Made by a program: the position numbers and the translations under genes | Notes under the pieces: generated by a model | The model's input: the letters and a program-made list of their open reading frames with translations, nothing else | Told to the model about the DNA's origin: nothing | Databases searched by the model: none | In this document: piece by piece, positions 22,450 through 29,392 of the stretch | How positions within the stretch are numbered: position 1 is the stretch's first letter | Layout of the letters: every line of letters starts with the position of its first letter | Assembly: GCF_004341245.1 (NCBI RefSeq) | Contig: NZ_SLWY01000008.1 | Span: forward strand, 1 to 64,000 | DNA: 64,000 nucleotides | Source: Plasticicumulans lactativorans | Lineage (GTDB): Bacteria > Pseudomonadota > Gammaproteobacteria > Competibacterales > Competibacteraceae | Direction: 5' to 3'

Positions 22450-23190
22450 TCACGGCAGCACCTCGACGCGGATCAGCAGCACGCGCCCGCCGTCGCCGCG
22501 GGTGGCGAGATCGAGGCCGCCGCGGGGCCCGCTGCGCGTCGTCGCCGACAGCGCGAGCGGCAGCCATTCACCGAGGTGCCCGGCGAGCGTGGTGGTCGCC
22601 GCGGCGACCGCGAAGCGCCCGTCGCCGGCGGCGCCTTCGCGCCGGTCGAAGGTTTCGACCTCGATCGTCACGCCGTCGCCACTCAGCCGCGGACGCACGC
22701 GAAAGCCCGCGGTCGCCGCGCGGTAGGCGGGTTCGCCGGCGGCGAGCGCGAAGCCGCCCGGCCACACCGCGGCGCCCACCTGCCCCACCGGCACCTCGCT
22801 GCCGACGGCGAGCGTGGCCTCGCCGCCGTCGAGCATCTGCACCGCCTGGGTGACGTCGTCGGCGCGGCGGGTGCCGTAGTGCTGCACCGCGCCGCCGTCC
22901 AGCACGCTCTCGGCCGCGGCCTGGCGCACGCTCACCTGCAGCCGCCGGCGCGGCACGTCGAGCACGCGCAGCGCCTCGCGCACGTCGTGCACCTGCTGCG
23001 GCGAGCCGCGCACCAGCAGCGTGTCCCCCTGCCCGCTCAAGCCCACGCCGCTGCCCTGCAGCGCCGGGGCGAGCAGCGGGATCAGCTCCTCGGCGCTGCG
23101 GTGCGTGAGTGGCAGCGTGACCAGCACGTCGGCACGCGCCAGGGCGGCGAGCAGCAGCGCGCTGCAGAGGACGGCGAGGCGCCGGCGCAC
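22450..23190 (-). CDS. Secretin-like protein with short N1/NolW domain
   Basis: This 246-residue protein starts with a signal peptide (to about residue 20, ARA). A NolW-type domain follows at about 22-82 (VTLPLTHRSAEELIPLLAPAL, then LLVRGSPQQVHDVREALRVLDVPRR). The C-terminal part resembles a reduced secretin core (GSEVPV, then FRVRPRLSGDGVTIEVE). It is much shorter than pore-forming secretins (400 or more residues) and has no linked secretion genes, so it may be a periplasmic or outer-membrane relative rather than a channel. It lies 7 bases from the upstream CMD-family gene. Confidence 0.7.
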   Translation of the reverse strand: MRRRLAVLCSALLLAALARADVLVTLPLTHRSAEELIPLLAPALQGSGVGLSGQGDTLLVRGSPQQVHDVREALRVLDVPRRRLQVSVRQAAAESVLDGGAVQHYGTRRADDVTQAVQMLDGGEATLAVGSEVPVGQVGAAVWPGGFALAAGEPAYRAATAGFRVRPRLSGDGVTIEVETFDRREGAAGDGRFAVAAATTTLAGHLGEWLPLALSATTRSGPRGGLDLATRGDGGRVLLIRVEVLP

Positions 23191-23197
23191 GGCGGCT

Positions 23198-23509
23198 TCA
23201 GCCGGCGGGGATGAAGGCGTGGGCGGCGTGCGCGGCGCCGGTGCCGGCCTGCACCGCCACGCTCACCATCACCGCCTCGGCGAGCTCGGCCTCGACCGCG
23301 CCGGCCTCGCGAGCCTTGCGGGCGTGCTGCTCGATGGCGTAGGGGCAGCGCGTGGCCACCGCCACCGCGAGCGCGATCAGTGCCTTGTGCTTCACCGACA
23401 GCGCGCCGTCGGCGAAGGCGGCATGGTTCAGCTGGTTGTACGCCGCCATCGCGTCCGGGGCGAACTGGGCGAGGGTCTTCAGGTTCTTGAGGTTGCGCAT
23501 GTCGTACAT
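23198..23509 (-). CDS. Carboxymuconolactone decarboxylase (AhpD-fold) family protein
   Basis: This 103-residue helical protein is of the CMD/AhpD group. The usual redox motif CxxC...H is incomplete: residues about 54-62 read RCPYAIEQH, with Ala where the second Cys would stand. Thiol peroxidase reductase activity of the AhpD kind is therefore doubtful. A GGAG sequence precedes the ATG at 23509; an ATG three codons later is also possible. It forms a short run with the secretin-like gene downstream. Confidence 0.78.
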   Translation of the reverse strand: MYDMRNLKNLKTLAQFAPDAMAAYNQLNHAAFADGALSVKHKALIALAVAVATRCPYAIEQHARKAREAGAVEAELAEAVMVSVAVQAGTGAAHAAHAFIPAG

Positions 23510-23588
23510 GGCGAAAGCTCCGGCGGCAGGGCAGCCGCGGTCGCGGGCCTGCCGGCAAGCTTAGAGCGCCGTCCGCGCCGCGGCGGCC

Positions 23589-23951
23589 TCAGCTCAGCAC
23601 CACCAGCCCCCACACCAGCACGGCGTTGACCAGCGAGACGAACACCGCGGCCGAGCCGATGTCCTTGGCGCGCCCCGACAGCGGGTGGCGCTCCGGGCCG
23701 ATGCGGTCGATCGCGGCCTCGATGCCGGTGTTGAGCAGCTCGACGATGACGATCAGGAGCAGGCTGCCGATCAGCAGCGCGCGCTCCACGGCGGTGTCGC
23801 CGAGGTAGAGCGCGAGCGGGGTCAGGCACAGCGCGAGGAGGCTTTCCTGGCGGAAGGCCTCCTCGTTGCGCCAGGCGGCCTTGAGGCCGGCCCAGGAGTA
23901 GTGGGTGGCGTTGACGAGCCGGCGCCATCCGGTGTGGGGCTGGTTCGCCAA
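23589..23951 (-). CDS. dgkA: Diacylglycerol kinase
   Basis: DgkA phosphorylates diacylglycerol from membrane-derived oligosaccharide and LPS metabolism to phosphatidic acid, in the inner membrane as a trimer. The 120-residue protein has three transmembrane helices and the family motif VIVELLNTGIEAAIDRIG (about residues 68-85), with catalytic Glu and Asn. The sequence NEEAFRQE near residue 29 is also typical. It lies 9 bases after tpx. Confidence 0.92.
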   Translation of the reverse strand: MANQPHTGWRRLVNATHYSWAGLKAAWRNEEAFRQESLLALCLTPLALYLGDTAVERALLIGSLLLIVIVELLNTGIEAAIDRIGPERHPLSGRAKDIGSAAVFVSLVNAVLVWGLVVLS

Positions 23952-23960
23952 CGCGGTCCC

Positions 23961-24461
23961 TCAGGCGAGCGCGGCGAGCGCGGCGGTGTAGTTCGGCTCG
24001 TCGGCGATCTCGGCGACGAGTTCGGTGTGGCGGACCACGTCGTTGGCGTCGAGCACCACCACGGCGCGCGCGGTGATGCCGGCGAGCGGGCCGTCCTCGA
24101 TCAGCACGCCGTAGTCCTTGGCGAAGTTGCGCGAGCGCATCATCGACAGCGGGATCACGTTGTCGAGCTTCTCGCCGGTGCAGAAGCGCCCCTGGGCGAA
24201 CGGCAGGTCGGCCGAGACGATCAGCACCACGGTGTCGGGATGCGCCTTGGCGTGTTCGTTGAACTTCTGCGTCGACAGCGCGCAGGTCGGCGTGTCGAGG
24301 CTCGGCACGATGTTCAGCAGCTTCTTCTTGCCGGCGTAACTGGCGAGGCGCACGTCGGCGAGGCCAGGCCCGACCAGGTGGAAGTCGGGCGCCTTGCTGC
24401 CGACGGCGGGCAGTTCGCCGTTGGTGTGGAAGGGGTTGCCCTGGAGCGTGACGGTGGCCAT
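23961..24461 (-). CDS. tpx: Thiol peroxidase, atypical 2-Cys peroxiredoxin
   Basis: This 166-residue Tpx reduces lipid and organic hydroperoxides with thioredoxin. Peroxidatic Cys60 sits in [11 protein letters not shown] and resolving Cys94 in GRFCTGE, equivalent to Cys61 and Cys95 of E. coli Tpx. The ATG at 24461 is preceded by AAGGAG, and a longer reading is rejected. It is followed by dgkA at 9 bases. Confidence 0.93.
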   Translation of the reverse strand: MATVTLQGNPFHTNGELPAVGSKAPDFHLVGPGLADVRLASYAGKKKLLNIVPSLDTPTCALSTQKFNEHAKAHPDTVVLIVSADLPFAQGRFCTGEKLDNVIPLSMMRSRNFAKDYGVLIEDGPLAGITARAVVVLDANDVVRHTELVAEIADEPNYTAALAALA

Positions 24462-24594
24462 GGGATGACTCCTTAGCGGGTGGTGGCCGGCTCGTGCGCC
24501 GGACTTGTCGGCTGCGTCCGGCACGGGACCGGCGCGGCGTGCAACGCCGCGACCGGCCGTGCGCCGGTCGCGGGGGTGAGGATAGGCGGGAATT

Positions 24595-24975
24595 TCAGTC
24601 GGCGAGCGTCGCGGCGTAGGCCTCGGCGCTCAGCAGGCCGTCGACCCCGCCGCTCGGGCGCAGCCGGAACAGCCAGCCGGCGCCGTAGGGGTCCTGGTTG
24701 ACCAGCTCGGGCTGGTCGGCGAGCTGTGCGTTGGCCTCGACGACCTCGCCGGCGATCGGCGCGTAGACGTCCGATGCCGCCTTCACCGATTCGACCACCG
24801 CACAGGCTTCGGCGGCCTCGACCTCGCGACCGGCCTCGGGCACCTCCACGTACACCAGATCGCCGAGGGCGGTCTGGGCGTGATCGGAGATGCCGACGGT
24901 GACGGTGCCGTCCTCCTCCTGGCGCACCCATTCGTGGGAACTCGCGTACAGGAGGTCGCTGGGGATGTTGCTCAT
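24595..24975 (-). CDS. gcvH: Glycine cleavage system H protein
   Basis: GcvH shuttles the aminomethyl group on lipoyl-Lys between GcvP, GcvT and lipoamide dehydrogenase. In this 126-residue protein the lipoylated residue is Lys65 in [10 protein letters not shown], with the leading HEWV at residues 14-17. Neither gcvT nor gcvP is adjacent. The leader (24976-25076) contains no glycine-riboswitch signature that I can see. A sigma-70 promoter lies at 25077-25106. Confidence 0.92.
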   Translation of the reverse strand: MSNIPSDLLYASSHEWVRQEEDGTVTVGISDHAQTALGDLVYVEVPEAGREVEAAEACAVVESVKAASDVYAPIAGEVVEANAQLADQPELVNQDPYGAGWLFRLRPSGGVDGLLSAEAYAATLAD

Positions 24976-25076
24976 GGGCGCTACTCTCGGCTGGGAGACC
25001 GCCCCGCGGCGGGGCTCGGGAAGGGTTCTGACGACGGGCGTGAACGGCGCGGCGCGGTGGCGCCGACGTGGCCGCG

Positions 25077-25106
25077 ACTATAACGGCGCCCGCTCGACGC
25101 TGCCAA
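25077..25106 (-). promoter_or_regulatory. Sigma-70 promoter of gcvH
   Basis: On the minus strand TTGGCA (25106-25101) and TATAGT (25082-25077) are 18 bases apart. The predicted start site is about 95 bases before the gcvH ATG. It lies just past the stop of the upstream gene, so gcvH has its own promoter. Confidence 0.6.
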
Positions 25107-25126
25107 GGCGCGGGCCGACGGCGCGC

Positions 25127-25708
25127 TCACGGCGCCTTCGGCACCCGCCCGAGCAGGTAGAACTCGGGGTTGGGGCGCATGCCGGTGACGCCGACCAGGC
25201 GGTTCGACAGCGCGAAGAAGGCGGCGATCGCGCCGATGTCCCAGATGTCCTCGTCGGTGAAGCCGTGCGCGCGCAGCGGCGCGAAGTCGGCCGCCTCGAC
25301 CGCGTTGGCGTCGCCCGCCACGCGCAGCGCGAAGTCGAGCATCGCGCGCTGGCGCGGGGTGATGTCGGCGCGGGTGTGGTTGATCGCGACCTGATCGGCG
25401 AGGTACGGGTTCTTCGCGTAGAGGCGCAGCAGCGCGCCGTGCGCGATCACGCAGTATTCGCAGTCGTTGGCGGCGCTGGTCGCCACCACGATCATCTCGC
25501 GTTCGGCCTTGCTGAGGCCGCCGTCCTTCTCCATCAGCGCGTCGTGGTAGGCGAAGAAGGCGCGGAACTCCGCGGGCCGGTGCGCGAGCACCAGGAACAC
25601 GTTGGGGATGAAGCCGGCCTTCGCGGCGACGGCCTCGATGCGCTCGCGCACGTCGGCGGGCAGTTCGGCGAGCGCGGGTACGGGGAAGCGGCTGATGGCG
25701 TCGTTCAC
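25127..25708 (-). CDS. Peroxidase-related AhpD-fold protein
   Basis: This 193-residue protein has an intact redox motif near residue 82 (NDCEYCVIAHG: Cys-x-x-Cys with the following His), so alkylhydroperoxidase-type chemistry is plausible. The length and AFFALSNRLVG near residue 165 fit the uncharacterised peroxidase-related group. No signal peptide is seen. It lies in the same orientation as the iron ABC genes, 58 bases after the permease, and may protect against peroxides when iron is imported, but this link is only positional. Confidence 0.82.
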   Translation of the reverse strand: MNDAISRFPVPALAELPADVRERIEAVAAKAGFIPNVFLVLAHRPAEFRAFFAYHDALMEKDGGLSKAEREMIVVATSAANDCEYCVIAHGALLRLYAKNPYLADQVAINHTRADITPRQRAMLDFALRVAGDANAVEAADFAPLRAHGFTDEDIWDIGAIAAFFALSNRLVGVTGMRPNPEFYLLGRVPKAP

Positions 25709-25766
25709 GGCGGGCCTCCGGGGCGCGGGCGGGCGAGGGGCAGCATAGTCCGGCGCGCCGGCGGCT

Positions 25767-27425
25767 TCACGTGCCCGACTTGCGCAGCAACTGGATCACC
25801 GGCAGCAGACCGACGGCGACCAGCGCCAGCGCCGGCAGCGCGGCGCGCTGCCATTCGCCCTCGGAGGTCAGCTCGAAGATGCGCACCGCGAGGGTGTCCC
25901 AGCCGAACGGCCGCAGCATCAGCGTCGCCGGCTGCTCCTTCATCACGTCGACCAGCACCAGCAGCGCGGCGCTGAACACGCCGGGGCGCAGCAGCGGCAG
26001 GTAGACGCGCGCGAACACCTCGCGGCTGCCGGCGCCGAGGCCGCGTGCGGCCTCGATCAGGCTCGGGCGGATGCGTTCGAGGCCGCTGTCGACCGGCCCG
26101 TAGGCGACGGCGAGGAAGCGCACCAGATAGGCGAGCAGCAGCGCCCACACGCTGCCGCGCAGCAGCGCCTGCGCCGGCAGCCCGAAGGCGTCGAGCAGCA
26201 GCGCGAAGCGGCCGTCGATCCAGGTGAAGCCGACCATGATCCCCACCGCGAGCACGCTGCCCGGCAGCGCGTAGCCGAGCGTCGCGCAGCGCACCGCCGC
26301 CGCCGCGGTGGCACGATCCGGCAGGCGCCGGTGCGCGTAGGCGAGCACCAGCGCGCCGGCGACGGTGAGCAGCGCGGCGCTGGCGCCGAGCAGCAGCGTG
26401 TGCCACAGCAGCGCCAGGTAGCGGGCGTCGAAGTCGAGCGCGCCGTGGCTCCACGCCCACACCAGCAACTGCCCGAGCGGCAGCACGAAGGCGAGCCCCA
26501 GCACCGTGGCGCAGTACGCGCTCGCCGCGCACGCCCGCGCCCCGCGCAGCGCGAAGCCGTCGTCGCGCGCCGGCCGGCCGCCGCCGTGGTAGCGGGCGCG
26601 GCTGCGCGCGCGGCGCTCGCCGAACAGGCCGACGAGGACGATCAGCAGCAGCACCGAGGCGAGCTGGGTCGCCACCGGCAGGTTGAACAGGCCGAACCAC
26701 GCCTTGTAGATCGCCGTGGTGAAGGTGTCGACGTTGAAGGTGGCGACGGTGCCGAAGTCGGCGAGCGTCTCCATCAGCACCAGCGCCACGCCGGCGGCGA
26801 TCGCCGGGCGCGCACCGGGGATCGCCACCCGCAGGCACGCGGCGAGCGGCGAGCAGCCGAGCACGCGCGCGGCCTCGAGCGGCGCGCGCCCCTGGCCGAT
26901 GAAGGCCGCGCGCGCCAGCATGTACACGTAGGGGTAGAACGCCAGCGTCAGCACCCCGATCACCCCGCCCAGCGAGCGGATCGGCGGCAGCCACTGCCCC
27001 GGCCCGAGCCAGGCGCGCAGCGCCCCCTGCAGCGGCCCGCTGAAGTCGAGCAGCCCGATCGCGATCACCGCCAGCACGTAGGCCGGGATCGCCAGCGGCA
27101 GCATCAGCGCCCACTCGAACACGCGCCGGCCGGGGAAGCGGCACATCACCACCAGCCAGGCGAGGCTCACGCCGAGCAGCGCGCTGCCGCTGCCGACGCC
27201 CAGCACCAGCAGTGCGGTGTTGGCGAGCAACTCCCACAGCACGGTGTCGGCGAGGTGGCGCCACAGCGCCGCGTCGGGCCGCAGCCAGCCGCCGAGGATC
27301 ACGCCGATCGGCACCAGCGTGCCCAGCGCGAGCAGCCAGGTCGCGGCGCGCAGGCCGTGATGGCCGCGGCGATGCGGCGGCGCGGCGCGGGCGACGACGG
27401 CGGACGGCATGGCGGAATCGCTCAT
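25767..27425 (-). CDS. fbpB: Ferric iron ABC transporter permease (FbpB/SfuB type)
   Basis: This 552-residue inner-membrane protein has about twelve helices. Two fused permease halves each carry the binding-protein-dependent loop: EAARVLGCSPLAACLRVAIPGARPA near residue 185 and EAARGLGAGSREVFARVYLPLLRPG near residue 475. It moves ferric iron delivered by the binding protein encoded upstream. The ATG at 27425 is the first Met after a terminator, and a longer upstream reading is rejected. No ATPase gene (fbpC) follows in this window. Confidence 0.87.
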   Translation of the reverse strand: MSDSAMPSAVVARAAPPHRRGHHGLRAATWLLALGTLVPIGVILGGWLRPDAALWRHLADTVLWELLANTALLVLGVGSGSALLGVSLAWLVVMCRFPGRRVFEWALMLPLAIPAYVLAVIAIGLLDFSGPLQGALRAWLGPGQWLPPIRSLGGVIGVLTLAFYPYVYMLARAAFIGQGRAPLEAARVLGCSPLAACLRVAIPGARPAIAAGVALVLMETLADFGTVATFNVDTFTTAIYKAWFGLFNLPVATQLASVLLLIVLVGLFGERRARSRARYHGGGRPARDDGFALRGARACAASAYCATVLGLAFVLPLGQLLVWAWSHGALDFDARYLALLWHTLLLGASAALLTVAGALVLAYAHRRLPDRATAAAAVRCATLGYALPGSVLAVGIMVGFTWIDGRFALLLDAFGLPAQALLRGSVWALLLAYLVRFLAVAYGPVDSGLERIRPSLIEAARGLGAGSREVFARVYLPLLRPGVFSAALLVLVDVMKEQPATLMLRPFGWDTLAVRIFELTSEGEWQRAALPALALVAVGLLPVIQLLRKSGT

Positions 27426-27475
27426 CGCGGCTTCATGGCGGCGGCTCCCGGCGGCCCGCCACCGCGGGCGCCGAA

Positions 27476-27503
27476 CGAAAAAGGGCGGCGCCACGGCGCC
27501 GCC
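27476..27503 (-). terminator. Intrinsic terminator between fbpA and fbpB
   Basis: On the minus strand GGCGGCGCC and GGCGCCGCC arms around a 2-base centre (27484-27503) are followed by CTTTTTCG. It lies between the binding-protein and permease genes, so it probably limits readthrough and keeps the binding protein in excess. TTATCGC and GCGATAA (27582-27604) form another small dyad across the fbpA stop. Confidence 0.75.
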
Positions 27504-27594
27504 GAAGTCGAGGTGGAGAGAGGTCGCCGTGCCTGCCTGCCAGCCCGCACGGCGTCGCAACGCCGTCGTCCGCGGCGGCGCTTATCGCCCTCGA

Positions 27595-28596
27595 TCAGCG
27601 ATAACCGGCACGGTCCATCAGCATCACGGCCTTGGCCTGCAGGCGGCCGGCCTCGGAGACGTTGATGTCGTCGTGCTTGAAGTCGCCCCAGGCGGCGACC
27701 GCCGGATCGGCGGCGACCTTGGGATTGGCCGGGAACTCCATGTTGACGCCGGCGAACATGCCCTGCGCCTCGGGGCCGGACAGCCATTCGAGCAGCTTCA
27801 CCGCCGCCGCGCGGTGCGGCGCATGCTGGGTCACACCGGCGCCGGAGACGTTGACGTGCACGCCGCTGCCCTGCTGGTTGGGCCAGAAGATCGCCGCGGC
27901 GAGTTCGGGCTTGTCCTTCTTCAGCCGGCCGAAGTAGTAGGTGTTGACGACGGTGACGTCGCACTGCCCGGCGGCGACCGCGAGGATGGCCTGGTCGTCG
28001 CTCGCGAACGGCGGCGCGGCGAGGTTGGCGACCCAGCCCTGCACGACCTTCTCGGTGGCGGCCTCGCCGTCGCGGGCGATCATCGTCGCCACCAGCGACT
28101 GGTTGTAGACCTTCTTCGAGGTGCGCAGGCACAGCCGCCCCTTCCACTCCGGCGCGGCCAGCGCCTCGTAGGTCGACAGGCTCTCCGGCTTCACCTTGGT
28201 CGGGTTGTAGACGAGGGTGCGGGCGCGCACCGACAGGCCGAACCACTGCCCGGCGGGATCGCGCAGGTGCGCGGGGATGTTGGCCTTCAGCGCCGGCGAG
28301 TCGACCTTGGCCAGCACGCCCTCGTTGGCGGCCTGCCAGAGGTTGCCGGCATCGACGGTCATCAGGATGTCGGCCGGCGTCGCCGCGCCCTCGGCCTTGA
28401 GCTTTTCGAGCAGCGGGCCTTCCTTGTCGGTGACGTAGCTGATCTTCACGCCGGTCCTGGCGGTGTAGGCATCGAACAGCGGCTTGATGAGTTGCTCGTT
28501 GCGGGCCGAATAGACCACCACCTCGTCGGCGGCCAGCGCGGACCCGGCGCAGGCGAGCGCGAGGACGGCGGCGAGGGATCGGATGGCTGTGCGCAT
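27595..28596 (-). CDS. fbpA: Ferric iron-binding periplasmic protein (FbpA/FutA type)
   Basis: This 333-residue protein has a signal peptide (about residues 1-24, ending SALA) and begins [22 protein letters not shown]. Adjacent tyrosines in TYYFGRL near residue 222 match the ferric-iron Tyr pair of FbpA. It delivers periplasmic Fe3+ to the downstream permease. CAGGAG precedes the ATG at 28596; a longer frame upstream would place the Fur box inside the coding region and is rejected. A Fur box lies 38 bases upstream, predicting iron repression. Confidence 0.88.
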   Translation of the reverse strand: MRTAIRSLAAVLALACAGSALAADEVVVYSARNEQLIKPLFDAYTARTGVKISYVTDKEGPLLEKLKAEGAATPADILMTVDAGNLWQAANEGVLAKVDSPALKANIPAHLRDPAGQWFGLSVRARTLVYNPTKVKPESLSTYEALAAPEWKGRLCLRTSKKVYNQSLVATMIARDGEAATEKVVQGWVANLAAPPFASDDQAILAVAAGQCDVTVVNTYYFGRLKKDKPELAAAIFWPNQQGSGVHVNVSGAGVTQHAPHRAAAVKLLEWLSGPEAQGMFAGVNMEFPANPKVAADPAVAAWGDFKHDDINVSEAGRLQAKAVMLMDRAGYR

Positions 28597-28633
28597 CGGG
28601 GGTCGACTCCTGCGGTGACGAGATAGCTTACAA

Positions 28634-28652
28634 ACGATAAGCATTCTCAATC
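28634..28652 (-). promoter_or_regulatory. Fur box upstream of fbpA
   Basis: On the minus strand GATTGAGAATGCTTATCGT fits the 19-base Fur site, with the TGAGAATG half very close to consensus. It sits in an A/T-rich island in otherwise GC-rich DNA, 38 bases before fbpA. Fur-Fe2+ binding here would repress the iron-uptake genes. The same short gap separates fbpA from the phosphoesterase gene upstream. Confidence 0.75.
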
Positions 28653-28669
28653 GATAAGACAAGCCACCC

Positions 28670-29188
28670 TCAGCACGCCCAGGCGTCGGCACTGACGCGG
28701 TGCGCCTGCACGTCCCAGCCGTCGGGCCGCGCCTCGAGCAGCAGGCACGAAGGACCGCCGTAGGTCCGCGCGCGGCCGGCGGCGCCCGGGTTCAGCAGCC
28801 AGGGCGTGCCGGCAGTGTCGACCAGCAGGCGGTGGCTGTGGCCGTAGACGATCGCGCGCGCCTCCGGGAAGCGCCGGCGCAGCCAGGCGTGGCGGCCGGG
28901 GGCCGCCGCGGCATCGCCGTGGCACACCGCGAGCACCCCGCCGGGCAGCGGGCATTCGAGCTGCACGGGCAGCGTCGCCGGCAGCGCCGCCTCACCCGGC
29001 GGCCACTGCGCCGGGGTGTCGTTGTTGCCGCGCACGGCGACGACGCGGGCGCCGCCGGCCGCGAGCGCGGCGAGCACCGCCGCCGCGCCGACGTCGCCGC
29101 CGTGTACCACCAGGTCGACCTCGCCGGCGAGGCGCGCGATGGCCGCGGCGAGGCGGCCGTGGGTGTCGGCGACGATCAGCACCCGCAC
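28670..29188 (-). CDS. YfcE/MJ0936-type metallophosphoesterase
   Basis: This 172-residue calcineurin-like phosphoesterase has metal ligands in VADTHGR (residues 6-12), HGGDVG (about 29-34), RGNNDTP (about 53), CHGD (about 89) and GHSHR (about 115). Enzymes of this group hydrolyse phosphodiesters in the cytoplasm; the natural substrate is not evident. It lies upstream of the iron operon in the same orientation and diverges from the glucan synthase gene across 204 bases. Confidence 0.85.
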   Translation of the reverse strand: MRVLIVADTHGRLAAAIARLAGEVDLVVHGGDVGAAAVLAALAAGGARVVAVRGNNDTPAQWPPGEAALPATLPVQLECPLPGGVLAVCHGDAAAAPGRHAWLRRRFPEARAIVYGHSHRLLVDTAGTPWLLNPGAAGRARTYGGPSCLLLEARPDGWDVQAHRVSADAWAC

Positions 29189-29392
29189 CGCCGCCCTCCC
29201 CCGGCGCGGCGCGACACCGCCGGCGCACCGCCGCGCGCTCGACAGTCTCGCCGGGGCGCACCTAAAATCCGACGGTCAACCGCGGCCCCCGTGGCCGTGC
29301 CGCGGCTCCCGCAGCCGCCACCGCCCGCAGCACCCCGGCACCGGAGCCACCGGCCAGCCGTTCCCGAACCCGCCGCCGCGAGAACCCGCGAC

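Noticed and set aside
24976-25076. Glycine riboswitch before gcvH
   Set aside because: The leader lacks the conserved glycine-aptamer cores; I see only GC-rich sequence and a sigma-70 promoter upstream.
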